From Virgibacillus_N oceani_A (lineage in GTDB: Bacteria > Bacillota > Bacilli > Bacillales > Amphibacillaceae): a DNA stretch of 64,000 bases. The DNA lies in NCBI GenBank assembly GCA_041521345.1, contig JBGOHB010000019.1. One strand, written 5' to 3'. The notes beneath the pieces were generated by a model. The model saw only the letters and a list, made by a program, of their open reading frames with translations, was not told where the DNA came from and made no database searches. The translations under genes were made by a program, and so were the position numbers. Positions 42,168 through 51,732 of the stretch are shown here, piece by piece (positions within the stretch are counted from its first letter, which is position 1; the number at the start of each line of letters is the position of its first letter).

Positions 42168-42854
42168 ATGATTTTAATGAAAGATATATATAAAACTTAT
42201 ACCAATGGTGTTACTGCACTAAATGGGATAAATATAAATATAGATCAGGGAGAATTTGTCTATATAGTCGGCCCCAGTGGTGCAGGGAAATCGACATTTA
42301 TTAAATTGATTTACAGGGAAGTAAAGCCATCAACAGGCTCAATTATAATAAATAAAATGGATTTGAGTGATTTGAAAGAAAAAAATGTTCCTTTTTTACG
42401 AAGAGATGTAGGGGTAATATTTCAGGATTTTAAGTTGCTTCCAAAACTGACAGTCTATGAAAACATTGCATTTGCCTTGGAAGTGATTGAAGAATCATCT
42501 CGAAATATCCGTAAGCGTGTAATGGATGTACTGGAGCTTGTTGGATTGAAAAACAAGGCAAGATTCATGCCAAATGAGCTATCCGGTGGGGAGCAGCAAC
42601 GAGTGACGATTGCCAGAGCAATCGTAAATAACCCCAAAATAGTCATTGCGGATGAACCAACCGGTAACCTTGATCCAGAGACATCCTGGGGAATTATGAA
42701 TGTGTTTGAAGAAATTAATTCAAGAGGAACCACCGTTCTTATGGCCACACACAGCAAGGAAATAGTAAACACAATCAAGAGAAGAGTTATTGCAATTGAA
42801 GATGGTTTAATTGTAAGAGACGAGCACCGGGGTGATTACGGTTATGAAGTTTAG
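42168..42854 (+). CDS. ftsE: FtsE, ATPase of the FtsEX division complex
   Basis: The product is 228 aa. Walker A is GPSGAGKST (35-43), the ABC signature is LSGGEQQR, and Walker B is VIADEPTGNLD. FtsEX couples cytoplasmic ATP hydrolysis to wall hydrolase activation outside. AAAGGTGAT precedes the ATG. ftsX overlaps by 11 nt. Confidence 0.96.
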   Translation: MILMKDIYKTYTNGVTALNGININIDQGEFVYIVGPSGAGKSTFIKLIYREVKPSTGSIIINKMDLSDLKEKNVPFLRRDVGVIFQDFKLLPKLTVYENIAFALEVIEESSRNIRKRVMDVLELVGLKNKARFMPNELSGGEQQRVTIARAIVNNPKIVIADEPTGNLDPETSWGIMNVFEEINSRGTTVLMATHSKEIVNTIKRRVIAIEDGLIVRDEHRGDYGYEV

Positions 42855-43740
42855 AACATTAACAAGACATTTGCGGTCAGGATTAAAAAATATCACCCGG
42901 AACGGCTGGATGACTATTGCTTCCATTGGTGCCGTAACAACAACGCTCATTTTAGTGGCTGTGTTTCTGGCGGTAATGCTGAACCTTAATGAGATGGCAG
43001 ATAATATAGAAGATGATGTTGAAGTAAATACATTAATCGATCCGACTTTCACTGAAGAAGATAAAATAACTGCGTTAGGTGAACAAATTGCCGAGATTAA
43101 TAAGGTGGAGAGTGTTATTTTCTCATCCAGAGATGATGAACTGGAAAAGCTAATCTTCAGTATGGGAGAAGAAGGACAAGCCTGGCAATTATATGAACAG
43201 GACAACCCGCTGAATCATGTTTTTATCGTAAGAACGTTCTCTCCTGAAGATACTATACCCGTTGCCGAGGAAATTGAAACTTTTGCAGGTGTAGAAGAAG
43301 TTAATTACGGTCAAGGTGTCGTGGAAAGGTTGTTTGAATTTAACACATATGCCAGAACTATTGGATTAGTGCTGATTTTAGGTTTGGTGTTCACTGCAAT
43401 ATTCCTGATTTCCAATACGATAAAAATTACAATTATGGCACGCCGTGAAGAAATCGGCATTATGAAGCTAGTAGGTGCCACAAACAGTTTTATAAGATGG
43501 CCATTCTTTATTGAAGGCTTGCTGCTTGGTGTACTAGGATCAATTATCCCAATTGGAATTGTATTAGGCGGTTACTATTATGTAGATACCAATATCAGCG
43601 AACGGATTAATTACAGTTTTGTTGAGCTGCTGCCATTCAATCCTTTTGCCTGGCAGTTGTCAATCATCATACTGGTCATCGGTGCCTTTATTGGTATCTG
43701 GGGAAGTGTCATGAGTGTCCGGAAGTTTTTAAAAGTTTAA
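42844..43740 (+). CDS. ftsX: FtsX, membrane subunit of FtsEX
   Basis: The product is 298 aa from the ATG at 42844, 10 nt after GGGGTG and inside the end of ftsE. Four membrane segments are visible (about 22-45, 172-192, 222-245, 268-290) with the large extracellular loop between the first two. It has RRHEEIGIMKLVGAT-like text (ARREEIGIMKLVGATNSFIR). A coiled-coil M23 peptidase, the likely hydrolase partner, is next downstream. Confidence 0.95.
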   Translation: MKFRTLTRHLRSGLKNITRNGWMTIASIGAVTTTLILVAVFLAVMLNLNEMADNIEDDVEVNTLIDPTFTEEDKITALGEQIAEINKVESVIFSSRDDELEKLIFSMGEEGQAWQLYEQDNPLNHVFIVRTFSPEDTIPVAEEIETFAGVEEVNYGQGVVERLFEFNTYARTIGLVLILGLVFTAIFLISNTIKITIMARREEIGIMKLVGATNSFIRWPFFIEGLLLGVLGSIIPIGIVLGGYYYVDTNISERINYSFVELLPFNPFAWQLSIIILVIGAFIGIWGSVMSVRKFLKV

Positions 43741-43884
43741 TAGAGCAATAGATTCATCAAAAGGTTCTAACAGGATGGAGCTTGAACGTCGATTCTCTCT
43801 CCGTCCTTTTAGACAGCCGTTAGAATAAACTCGAACGAAAAGCATCTTAGAGAAAAAAGTAATCCAGGGAGAGGGGAACGCGAG

Positions 43885-45387
43885 TTGATAAAAAAATTTA
43901 TTCCAATAATGCTTGCAGTTGTTATGGCAGTCACTATAGGCGCATTCCAAGCGGATACGGTAAAAGCAGATTCGATTGACAGTTTAAAAGAAAAGATTAA
44001 TGAGCTGGAACAAGAGAGGCAGGAATTGGAGAATCAAAGAGGAGACCTGGATAGTGACAGGAATGATACCCGAGGGCAAATTGATGAAAACTTAAGTGAA
44101 CAGGGTGACGTGGAGCAAGAGATTAACGAAATTGATGGTCATCTTCAAGAAACCACACAAGACATAGAAGCTAAAGAAAATGAGATTACTGAAACAAATG
44201 ATCGGTTGGAAGAATTAGCAAACAGAATAGAAGAGTTGACAGATAGAATAGAAGAATTAACCCATCAAATCACGGTACTTGAGGAACGAATTGAAAAAAG
44301 GGATGAATTGCTGAAAGACCGGCTCCGTTCCATTCAAAAAAGCGGCGGAAATATGAACTACATAGAAGTAATCCTGGGCGCACAAAGTTTTGGTGATTTT
44401 ATCAGCAGAGCTACTGCAGTTAACACGATCATGGATCAGGACAAATCGATCATGGAAGCGCAGGCCAAGGATAAACAAGAGTTAGAATCAAGTAAACAAG
44501 AAGTTGAGACAAGCAAAGAAGAAGTGGAAGCAAGCAAAGAAGAAGTGGAAGAAAGGAAGCTCGTGCTGGAAGATCAAAAAGACGAACTTGTCTCCTTAGT
44601 AGCTCAGCTTGATGAGCAAATGGAAGAAAAAGAATCGCTTATGGCACAGCTTCAAGAAGAACATCAAGGCCTGGAAGAAGAAATGCTCACTTTAGAAGAA
44701 GAGCAGGAACTTATAGCTGCACAGGCTGATGCCGTGGAACAATCAAAACAGCTTGCTGAATCGGAAAAAAGTAATTTGGAACAGAAAGCAAAAGAAGAAG
44801 CTGAAAGAAAAGAGCGTGAGAGAAAAGCAGCTCAACAACAGGAACAAAGTTCCAATTCAGGAGGTTCCGGTAACTCCAGCAGTGGGTCCGGCGATTCAGG
44901 CGGTAATTCCGGTAACTCCAGCAGTGCATCCGGCGATTCAGGTGGTAATTCCGGTAATGTAGGCTCTGGTGGCGGGGGCAATGCTACATTTGTTTGGCCA
45001 GCAGAAGGCAGGTTATCATCACCTTACGGATGGCGAACGCACCCGGTTCGTGGCGGCAGAAGTTTCCATAATGGTATAGATATTGCAAATAGTTCAGAGA
45101 CTGATATAAAGGCAGCTGCTTCCGGTGTAGTTAGTTATGTTGGAAGTATGAGTGGTTATGGTAATACGATCATGCTTACCCACACAATCGATGGAACGAC
45201 TTATACCACGCTCTATGCTCATTTGAACAGTTTTTCTGTATCCGAGGGACAAACTGTCAGCCAAGGACAAAGAATAGCTGGAATGGGAACCACCGGGGTT
45301 TCTACAGGGGTACATTTGCACTTTGAAATACATCCTGGCGGGTATAATAACCATGCAAATCCAACGAAATATTTACCATCCAGATAA
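43885..45387 (+). CDS. Coiled-coil M23 peptidoglycan endopeptidase, FtsEX partner candidate
   Basis: The product is 500 aa starting at TTG 43885 after GGAGAGGGG. A signal peptide (1-29, ending VKADS) precedes a long coiled coil (about 30-310; many ELTDRIEELT and KEEVEASKEEVEE repeats), a Gly/Ser-rich linker with a duplicated SSASGDSGGNSGN unit (about 325-365), and an M23 LytM domain with HNGIDIANS, YAHLNS and HLHFEIHPGG (zinc ligands H, D, H). The layout equals PcsB/EnvC/CwlO-type hydrolases or activators regulated by FtsEX. B. subtilis uses CwlO (NlpC/P60) for this, so a different catalytic domain appears here. Confidence 0.9.
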   Translation: MIKKFIPIMLAVVMAVTIGAFQADTVKADSIDSLKEKINELEQERQELENQRGDLDSDRNDTRGQIDENLSEQGDVEQEINEIDGHLQETTQDIEAKENEITETNDRLEELANRIEELTDRIEELTHQITVLEERIEKRDELLKDRLRSIQKSGGNMNYIEVILGAQSFGDFISRATAVNTIMDQDKSIMEAQAKDKQELESSKQEVETSKEEVEASKEEVEERKLVLEDQKDELVSLVAQLDEQMEEKESLMAQLQEEHQGLEEEMLTLEEEQELIAAQADAVEQSKQLAESEKSNLEQKAKEEAERKERERKAAQQQEQSSNSGGSGNSSSGSGDSGGNSGNSSSASGDSGGNSGNVGSGGGGNATFVWPAEGRLSSPYGWRTHPVRGGRSFHNGIDIANSSETDIKAAASGVVSYVGSMSGYGNTIMLTHTIDGTTYTTLYAHLNSFSVSEGQTVSQGQRIAGMGTTGVSTGVHLHFEIHPGGYNNHANPTKYLPSR

Positions 45388-45402
45388 GTACAATAATAAA
45401 GG

Positions 45403-45445
45403 AAAAGGCATTACCCTTTTATCGGGTTAATGCCTTCTTCTTTTA
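45403..45445 (+). terminator. Terminator after the M23 peptidase gene
   Basis: AAGGCATTACCC and GGGTTAATGCCTT pair with one bulge, followed by CTTCTTTTAT. Confidence 0.7.
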
Positions 45446-45533
45446 TGCTGTGTTTTCCTTTTCATAAATATTAATCCAAAACCATAGTCATAAGAAGAAG
45501 TTCATGGTATGCTTTTTATATTGTTAAGGGTGT

Positions 45534-45630
45534 TGTTCAAAAAGTTCGGTAACAATGACTTATGGATCGTGGATATGCTGTGTCTGTGATTTTTCGGTAA
45601 TATCAGTACTTTTATCCTCCTTTTTGAACA
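45534..45630. repeat. 97-bp inverted-repeat element upstream of ctpB
   Basis: TGTTCAAAAAG at 45534-45544 and CTTTTTGAACA at 45620-45630 are exact inverted copies. The left end continues TTCGGTAACAATGAC. A related left end, TCAAAAAGTCCGGTGAAGATGAC, without the first bases, lies near 36775-36797 before secA. The pair looks like a short mobile or structured repeat family. Confidence 0.5.
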
Positions 45631-45660
45631 CATATTTAAAGTTTTATTTGAGGTGAAAAA

Positions 45661-47124
45661 ATGAAATTAACGAAATTGCATATAGCTATTATACTGGTTG
45701 CTGCGCTTGCTTTGGGTTTTGTTGGCGCATACGGCGGGGTGCTGATGGCCCAGCCGGAAGATGATGCTCAGCAGCAAGTCGAGCTGCCAGCTGAAACGGC
45801 GGGGGAAGAAAATGGTGAAGAGCCTCCGGAGGACGTTGGAAAAGTTGCCCAAGCCTTTCAACTAATAAAGGAGAATTACCTGGAAGATGTAGAGGATCAG
45901 CAATTGATTGAAGGTGCAATACAAGGTATGCTTACCACGCTGGAAGACCCCTACAGCTCCTATATGGACGTGGAAATGATGGGGGAATTTAATGAACAGA
46001 TTGAATCCTCATTTGAAGGCATTGGTGCAGAGGTCAGCATGGTTAATGGCACTGTAACCATTGTGTCTCCGATAAAAGATTCACCTGCAGAGCAGGCAGG
46101 ACTCCGTCCGAATGACCAAGTGCTGGCGGTGGATGATGAAAGTGTGGAAGGGCTTGATTTAAATGAAGCTGTGGCAAAAATCCGTGGTGAAAAAGGCTCT
46201 GAAGTCACATTGAGTATTCTAAGGTCCGGAGCCACTGAACCTTTCGATGTAACAATAGTCCGTGATACAATCCCAGTAGAGACGGTGTATAATGAAACAG
46301 AAACAATTGATGGAAAACTGACAGGCATATTGGAAGTCACCAATTTTTCCGAACATACAGCGGAAGAATTCACAGAGCAGCTGGAACAATTGGAAAATGA
46401 AGGTATTGAAGGCTTGATTATTGATGTACGTGGAAATCCGGGTGGATTGCTCAATGTGGTCGAAGATATTTTAATGCAGTTTATACCGGAAGATGTACCA
46501 TACCTGCAAATTGAAGATCAGGATGGAAACCAGGAGCCATACTATTCCCAGCTTGGTGAGGGTGAGGAAAAGAATTATCCGATCAGTGTCCTCATAGATG
46601 AAGGTAGTGCTTCTGCTTCCGAGATCCTTGCTGTAGCTTTAAAGGAAATGGGTCATGATGTGGTCGGGCAGCCGAGCTTTGGAAAAGGAACGGTTCAGCA
46701 GGCAGTCCCAATGGGTGATGGCAGTTCCATAAAATTAACCTTTTATAAATGGCTATCGCCAAATGGAGAATGGATTCATGAGACTGGTGTGGAGCCAAGT
46801 ATAGAAGAGAAACAGCCTGATTATTACTATACAAATCCGGTGCAAATTGATGAGCCTTTAACATATGACCAGGCAGATGAACGCATTGAAAGTGTACAAT
46901 TAATGCTGGATGGGCTTGGTTATGAACCTGGCCGTACAGATGGTTACTTTGATGATGCAACCATAGATGCTGTAACTGCTTTTCAGGAGGAACATGATCT
47001 GGAAGCTACCGGTGAGATTGACGAGGAAACAGCTGGTATGATTGAAGCAGAACTGGTTGATCATATTCGAAGTGGAGAAGATGACCAACAATTGGAAAGG
47101 GCTTTACAGGAAATATACGAGTAA
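45661..47124 (+). CDS. ctpB: CtpB-like S41 carboxy-terminal processing protease
   Basis: The product is 487 aa. N-terminal membrane anchor (about 7-28), PDZ domain (about 105-185; GIGAEVSMVNG, SPAEQAGLRPNDQVLAVDDE), S41 protease domain with the catalytic Ser in DEGSASASEILA and Lys in QPSFGKGTVQ, and a C-terminal peptidoglycan-binding domain (LMLDGLGYEPGRTDGYFDDA). In B. subtilis CtpB cuts SpoIVFA in the sigma-K checkpoint; paralogue CtpA has similar form, but the position after ftsX supports CtpB. TTGAGGTG precedes the ATG. Confidence 0.92.
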   Translation: MKLTKLHIAIILVAALALGFVGAYGGVLMAQPEDDAQQQVELPAETAGEENGEEPPEDVGKVAQAFQLIKENYLEDVEDQQLIEGAIQGMLTTLEDPYSSYMDVEMMGEFNEQIESSFEGIGAEVSMVNGTVTIVSPIKDSPAEQAGLRPNDQVLAVDDESVEGLDLNEAVAKIRGEKGSEVTLSILRSGATEPFDVTIVRDTIPVETVYNETETIDGKLTGILEVTNFSEHTAEEFTEQLEQLENEGIEGLIIDVRGNPGGLLNVVEDILMQFIPEDVPYLQIEDQDGNQEPYYSQLGEGEEKNYPISVLIDEGSASASEILAVALKEMGHDVVGQPSFGKGTVQQAVPMGDGSSIKLTFYKWLSPNGEWIHETGVEPSIEEKQPDYYYTNPVQIDEPLTYDQADERIESVQLMLDGLGYEPGRTDGYFDDATIDAVTAFQEEHDLEATGEIDEETAGMIEAELVDHIRSGEDDQQLERALQEIYE

Positions 47125-47129
47125 GATAC

Positions 47130-47158
47130 ATCCGCATGGCATTCATGCGGATTTTCTT
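47130..47158 (+). terminator. Terminator after ctpB
   Basis: ATCCGCATG and CATGCGGAT form a 9-bp stem with a TTTTCTT tail. Confidence 0.75.
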
Positions 47159-47273
47159 ACATTATACGAAGAAATACCTGCCTTAAAGCTGAAAAAATGT
47201 TATGATAATAAGGAAATGTTTCGACAAATAAAGTGATTATTTATTTTTGACAGTTTCAGGAGCGGGTGATGAT

Positions 47274-48467
47274 GTGTTAGAAGCATGGTTATGGGAAATA
47301 GGAAAAGGAATCGGGAAAGTTTTTCTGAATCCTCTATTATATTGGGCGATCATATTAGTATTTTGGACAGGCTGGCAGCGAATAAAAAAAGAGCGATTTG
47401 ATTTTGGGCTTAAAGTATTTGATGTGTTTTCCGAGTGGCGATATACGTGGAAGGCTTCCATATTATTTGGTTTGGGCATCAGTCTCGTAACACTTCGAGC
47501 AGGGATGGTTTTTTCCTACGACGTCATTTTATTGCTATGTGCTGTCATCATAATACTTAGCATTGCAGGTAAGCTTACATTTCTTTCAGCAAGCTACACG
47601 ATTGGAATAACTTATTTACTTCTTTTGTTATTGCCCATATTATTGGAGGAGCAGACAACACTGGATACAGCACTGTTATCAAATATGAATTTGACTGCTT
47701 TAGTAATTCTGCTGGGGATATTTTTAATTATTGAAGGAATTATGTTAACGAGAACGAGACGTAATGATACATATCCCGGGCTGACACTTGGAAATCGCGG
47801 GGCGTGGATAGGTCTGCATCATGTAAAAAAGCTCGCTATTATTCCCTTTTTTGTCCTGATACCAGCTGGCTTGATTGAACCTGTTGCCCCATTCTGGCCG
47901 TATTTTTCCATTGGCGGTGAATCATACGGATTGCTGCTCTTCCCTTTTATCATAGCCTATGATCATAAGGTGAAAGGAGATTTGCCTTCATTGGCTGTAA
48001 AAAAACTCGCAAAGCCGATGATTTATTTGGGCATTTTGGTACTGGCGATTGCTATTGGCAGTATTTATATCCCTGTTCTGACCTTGGCTGCAGTCATTGT
48101 TGCCATTTTAGGGAGAGAATTTATTAATTACCGGTACCGGATCAGGGAAAATGAAAAGATTCCTTTCTTCCGGCAAATTAACGATGGATGCAAGGTGTTG
48201 GCTATTATCCCGGGAACGCCTGCAGAACGGTTGGATATCCTTCCGGGGGAAATAGTGGTAAAAGTAAACGGTACGAAAATATCCGGTATGGATGATTTTT
48301 ATCAGGCATTACAAAAAAGCGGAGCTTCCTTTAAATTGGAAATCCTTGATGATGCGCTTGAAAAAAGAATTGTACAGGGAGCCTTGTATGAAGGGGAACA
48401 TCATGAATTAGGACTGATTTTCACGGATGAACCCCATAAAAATAATCAAAAGAAAAAAGCAGAATAA
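47274..48467 (+). CDS. minJ: MinJ-like membrane protein with C-terminal PDZ domain
   Basis: The product is 397 aa from GTG 47274, exactly the length of B. subtilis MinJ; AGGAG lies about 11 nt upstream. About seven to eight membrane segments run from residue 17 to 290, followed by a PDZ domain (CKVLAIIPGTPAERLDILPG, EIVVKVNGTKISGMDDFYQA). MinJ bridges DivIVA and MinD at the poles and septum. Position after ctpB matches B. subtilis. swrA, next to minJ there, is absent. Confidence 0.85.
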   Translation: MLEAWLWEIGKGIGKVFLNPLLYWAIILVFWTGWQRIKKERFDFGLKVFDVFSEWRYTWKASILFGLGISLVTLRAGMVFSYDVILLLCAVIIILSIAGKLTFLSASYTIGITYLLLLLLPILLEEQTTLDTALLSNMNLTALVILLGIFLIIEGIMLTRTRRNDTYPGLTLGNRGAWIGLHHVKKLAIIPFFVLIPAGLIEPVAPFWPYFSIGGESYGLLLFPFIIAYDHKVKGDLPSLAVKKLAKPMIYLGILVLAIAIGSIYIPVLTLAAVIVAILGREFINYRYRIRENEKIPFFRQINDGCKVLAIIPGTPAERLDILPGEIVVKVNGTKISGMDDFYQALQKSGASFKLEILDDALEKRIVQGALYEGEHHELGLIFTDEPHKNNQKKKAE

Positions 48468-48475
48468 ATTAGAAC

Positions 48476-48516
48476 AACAGGCGTCACCGTAAATTTTCGG
48501 GGTCAGCCTGTTTTTT
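48476..48516 (+). terminator. Terminator after minJ
   Basis: AACAGGC and GCCTGTT close a stem with internal mismatch, followed by TTTTTTG. Confidence 0.6.
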
Positions 48517-48772
48517 GATTGATGCGTCAGAAATAACGCTTTACTGCGACCACGCATGATTTCCTTCTGCCTATGTATCATAACCCCGCTCCTAACTTCT
48601 TTCTAAATGAATGATTTATTATGAAAAAACACTGCTAAATGTAAACGTTTTATGGCGAGAAAACCAGCTTATCCTCATTAAATCCTTCAAAAATCAAATC
48701 AATTGCTTCAGCGATTTATTAGATAATCACGGTAATCTCTTTATGATACATGATCGAACGATATTTGCTCTT

Positions 48773-49040
48773 TCATGTATCATTAAAACTTACACCTATT
48801 AAAGACTTGACGAATTCCCGGTCCCGTTCTTTTATTGCTCTTTTAACAGCTACCTGTTTCTCTTTCTCCAAAGCCCTGCCTACCTTTGTCATTTTTAACG
48901 ACTCCTTTACTTTTTTGGCGTATTCATCAACTATAATTTTATCGGTTGCAGTAAGAATCCCAGCTATAACCTGCACCTGGTTAAGATATGTGTTTCCAAT
49001 CCAAAAAATACCTTCAATAATTCCCCGATCTTTAAAACAA
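48773..49040 (-). pseudogene. Short minus-strand relic, possibly of an Rpn-type transposase-like protein
   Basis: A minus-strand frame reads FWIGNTYLNQVQVIAGILTA then DEYAKKVKESLKMTKVGRAL and KERDREFVKSLIG to a stop at 48773. A Lys/Glu-rich C-terminus of this kind is common in Rpn/YhgA-like nuclease proteins, but the diagnostic N-terminal nuclease part is missing and no start is seen. The rest of 48517-48772 holds no gene. Confidence 0.3.
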
Positions 49041-49077
49041 ACTAATGATGCACAGAAAAATAAGAAAGGGAATAGAA

Positions 49078-49629
49078 ATGAAAAGTTATATGTTAGGTGT
49101 TTGGAATATAATTGATCCTATTTATTACACATTCAGCCGATTGTGTTATGTACCTGACACGAATCAGCATAACACGGTATTCCGCGTAAGACTTACGCGA
49201 TACAAAGGCTCTGCCATAACCCTTAGTGACGGTACCTCCATCAAGAAAAACGATATTTTATTAAAAATTCATTTGCACAATGTGAAGATGCTCAATGAGT
49301 TGAACATGATTAACAGTGATATGAAGCGAGCGGTTTTCATTTATCATGCCGTCAAAAAATCGTTGCCTAAACTAATGGAATACCTCATGCTACATCCGCA
49401 ATATAAGGAAATAAAAGCAATTATCGGGATAACAAGTCTGTATAAAGGGTCAGGTCGCCTGGGCTTTGATATTGTGTCCATCCAGAACAAATATTATCGG
49501 ATATACAAAAAAATAACGTTTTTGCCAATCAATCTGGTGGCTGGCAACAAACGTTATGAGGATCCTGTATATCTATTCATGTCTAAAGATAAATTGAACA
49601 AGAAATATAGTTCTGTTACCCATACTTAA
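49078..49629 (+). CDS. ykoP: YkoP-family protein
   Basis: The product is 183 aa from the ATG at 49078, after AAGAAAGGGA; the frame is open to 49045 without a ribosome site. The sequence MLGVWNIIDPIYYTFSRLCY, FRVRLTRYKGSAITLSDGT, NDILLKIHLHNVKMLNELN and GITSLYKGSGRLGFDIV follows YkoP proteins. Its function is unknown. It converges on the metallophosphoesterase gene with a 4-nt overlap of stops, and a glycosyltransferase lies beyond, the same three partners as B. subtilis ykoN-ykoP-ykoQ. Confidence 0.8.
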   Translation: MKSYMLGVWNIIDPIYYTFSRLCYVPDTNQHNTVFRVRLTRYKGSAITLSDGTSIKKNDILLKIHLHNVKMLNELNMINSDMKRAVFIYHAVKKSLPKLMEYLMLHPQYKEIKAIIGITSLYKGSGRLGFDIVSIQNKYYRIYKKITFLPINLVAGNKRYEDPVYLFMSKDKLNKKYSSVTHT

Positions 49630-50492
49630 GCATTTTTAGCATAGGTAACATCCTGTAAATTGTTATTTGTGTTGGTGGCACTTACCGCAACATCATGAAA
49701 GGTAATCTCCGGTCGGCTTCCCACGCGAATATTAAACCCGGTTTGTCCCAATCCTTCACTTATATAAAATGGAGAGCTGTTATGCATGTGAAGCCCTTTG
49801 ATTACATTCTTTCTGGCAAGCTCTCCCATTTTGACGAGGTGATATGCCTTTGGGTAGCAAATTTGCCCGCCATGGAAATGTCCGGCCAATAAATAATCAT
49901 ACTTGTAGTTGTTCATATTTAAAACTACTGTTGGATCATGGGTCAGCACAATATTCATTCCCGGTATCGTCTGCTTATATGCTGCAGCAAGATCACTCTT
50001 GTTGGTGCTGTAGTCATCTACACCGATAATATTAATCACCTGGTTATTAATTTTAATGATCCTGCTCTCATTCTGTAAAACATGAATACTATATGCAAGC
50101 AGCAGATTTTTAAGTTCTAAAAAATCGTCTCCTTTTAGCACATAATCATGGTTGCCAAAGACTGCATAAATCCCATGCTTTGGCTTCATATCCTGCAGTA
50201 CTTGTAAATAAGGACTTAATTTTGGAATCGTACGCTTTCGGTCGAGAAAGTCACCTGTTAAAGCAATGATATCCGGTTTTTCATTCTTTATTTTATCAGC
50301 CAATTCGGCTGGACGGATCGATATATTTTCCAGGTGTAAGTCCGACAAATGAAGAATGGATAATGATGGATCTCCGGAATTTTCGTTATCATCTATCTTA
50401 ATCTTATTGATTTGTAGATCTTTTGTGTTTTTATATGCACGGTAAATGAGAAAAGCTAGAATGCCAACAATACCAATGATAATATAAATCAT
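49626..50492 (-). CDS. ykoQ: YkoQ-like metallophosphoesterase
   Basis: The product is 288 aa. An N-terminal membrane helix (about 2-18) is followed by a calcineurin-like domain with the full metal motif set: HLSDLHLE, ALTGDFLDRK, VFGNHDY, LTHDP and LAGHFHGGQI. Such enzymes cut phosphodiester or pyrophosphate bonds of lipid-linked substrates (UDP-2,3-diacylglucosamine-type folds). The substrate is unknown. It is divergent from the glycosyltransferase gene, with 82 bp between. Confidence 0.87.
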   Translation of the reverse strand: MIYIIIGIVGILAFLIYRAYKNTKDLQINKIKIDDNENSGDPSLSILHLSDLHLENISIRPAELADKIKNEKPDIIALTGDFLDRKRTIPKLSPYLQVLQDMKPKHGIYAVFGNHDYVLKGDDFLELKNLLLAYSIHVLQNESRIIKINNQVINIIGVDDYSTNKSDLAAAYKQTIPGMNIVLTHDPTVVLNMNNYKYDYLLAGHFHGGQICYPKAYHLVKMGELARKNVIKGLHMHNSSPFYISEGLGQTGFNIRVGSRPEITFHDVAVSATNTNNNLQDVTYAKNA

Positions 50493-50574
50493 TATTTCGC
50501 CTCCTGATTAAATTATAACACCTACAAGTAGGCTGTTTCATTGGTAATTGAAGGCAGATGTGGAGCTGAAAATA

Positions 50575-51678
50575 ATGGAAATACCTAAAAGAAATGAAGC
50601 ACTCTTTATGCCTTTTATGCAAATACCAACTGGTCATCATCATGTAGCAGATGCATTGATGGATGACCTGAGACAGATAGATCACAAAGCAGAGAGCAAA
50701 AAGGTTGATATTTTATCTTACAGTTACGGGAAAATGGAAAAAATGGTATCTTCCATGTATTTAAATAGCATTAAACACATACCGGACTTTTATGATAGAT
50801 TATACCGAGAGATGGCCCGCAGACAGAGAAACATACGAAAGCGGCACTACCATTACGAGTGGCTGTTTATGCCTTTTTTTAAAAAACTAATGAGCCAGCA
50901 CGAGCCAAATGTATTATTTTTCACACATTGCCTGCCTTCCAATATGGCGAATGTATTGAAAAAACAGGGAATGCTTCAGACTGTTACGGTAAATGTGTAC
51001 ACCGATTATTTTGTGAATAATGTTTGGGGGCTGGAGACGATTGATTATCATTTTGCTCCTTCGTTTTTGGTGAAAAAGTATTTATTGGAAGCCGGGGTGG
51101 ATGAGGATCGGATTTTTGTTACCGGGATTCCTGTACATAAAGCTTTTCGGAACAGGGAAAAAATAATCAGAAGAAGGAATACAAAGACCATCCTTGTTAC
51201 CGGAGGCAGTTTAGGAACAGGGCAGCTAGAAAAAATCTTGCCGGATGATACATCAGATCTGCATTTTATCGTTTTATGCGGCACTAATCGGGTTTTATAT
51301 GAGCGTTTATTACAAAAGCAGAACCCGCATATAGAGCCCATTCCTTACATCCATTCAAAATATGAGATGAATAAATTATACGATGCTGCTGATGCAGTGA
51401 TAGCCAAAGCAGGTGGAGTAACCATTAGCGAAAGTCTGATGAAACGGAAGCCGTTATTTATTTGTTCGGCACTTCCCGGCCCGGAAAGAGTCAATGTACA
51501 GCAATTACAAGAAATGGGGCTGCTGCTGGAGACGGATGAAACAGATATAACCGGACAGCTTTTTGCTTTTTTGTCAGGCTGCAAAGAGAAAAGAAAGTAT
51601 GAAGAAAAGCTGGATGAATATCATGAGCATATGGAAATAAGGTCAATGGATTTACTGCTGGAGGAATTGCTGCAGTAG
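50575..51678 (+). CDS. ykoN: YkoN-like glycosyltransferase (MGDG synthase/UgtP family)
   Basis: The product is 367 aa from the ATG at 50575, 9 nt after GGAG; the TTG at 50548 is less likely. It has the MGDG_synth N-terminal pattern (FMPFMQIPTGHHHVADALMD, VLFFTHCLPSNMANVL) and a GT28-type C-terminal domain (ILVTGGSLGTGQLEKILP, DAVIAKAGGVTISESLMKRK, PLFICSALPGPE). Such enzymes glycosylate diacylglycerol or other lipids; YkoN's acceptor is not established. A strong hairpin ends the transcript. Confidence 0.82.
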   Translation: MEIPKRNEALFMPFMQIPTGHHHVADALMDDLRQIDHKAESKKVDILSYSYGKMEKMVSSMYLNSIKHIPDFYDRLYREMARRQRNIRKRHYHYEWLFMPFFKKLMSQHEPNVLFFTHCLPSNMANVLKKQGMLQTVTVNVYTDYFVNNVWGLETIDYHFAPSFLVKKYLLEAGVDEDRIFVTGIPVHKAFRNREKIIRRRNTKTILVTGGSLGTGQLEKILPDDTSDLHFIVLCGTNRVLYERLLQKQNPHIEPIPYIHSKYEMNKLYDAADAVIAKAGGVTISESLMKRKPLFICSALPGPERVNVQQLQEMGLLLETDETDITGQLFAFLSGCKEKRKYEEKLDEYHEHMEIRSMDLLLEELLQ

Positions 51679-51732
51679 CTGTTATGAAGTAAGCTAGATT
51701 ATAGTAGAAACAATATAAATACGATATAATAG

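Noticed and set aside
45481..45660. The ctpB leader as a riboswitch or T-box
   Set aside because: No specifier, antiterminator or known aptamer core was found; the inverted ends fit a dispersed repeat better.
47042..47236. 64-codon frame overlapping the end of ctpB
   Set aside because: Most of it lies in another frame inside ctpB and it spans the ctpB terminator.
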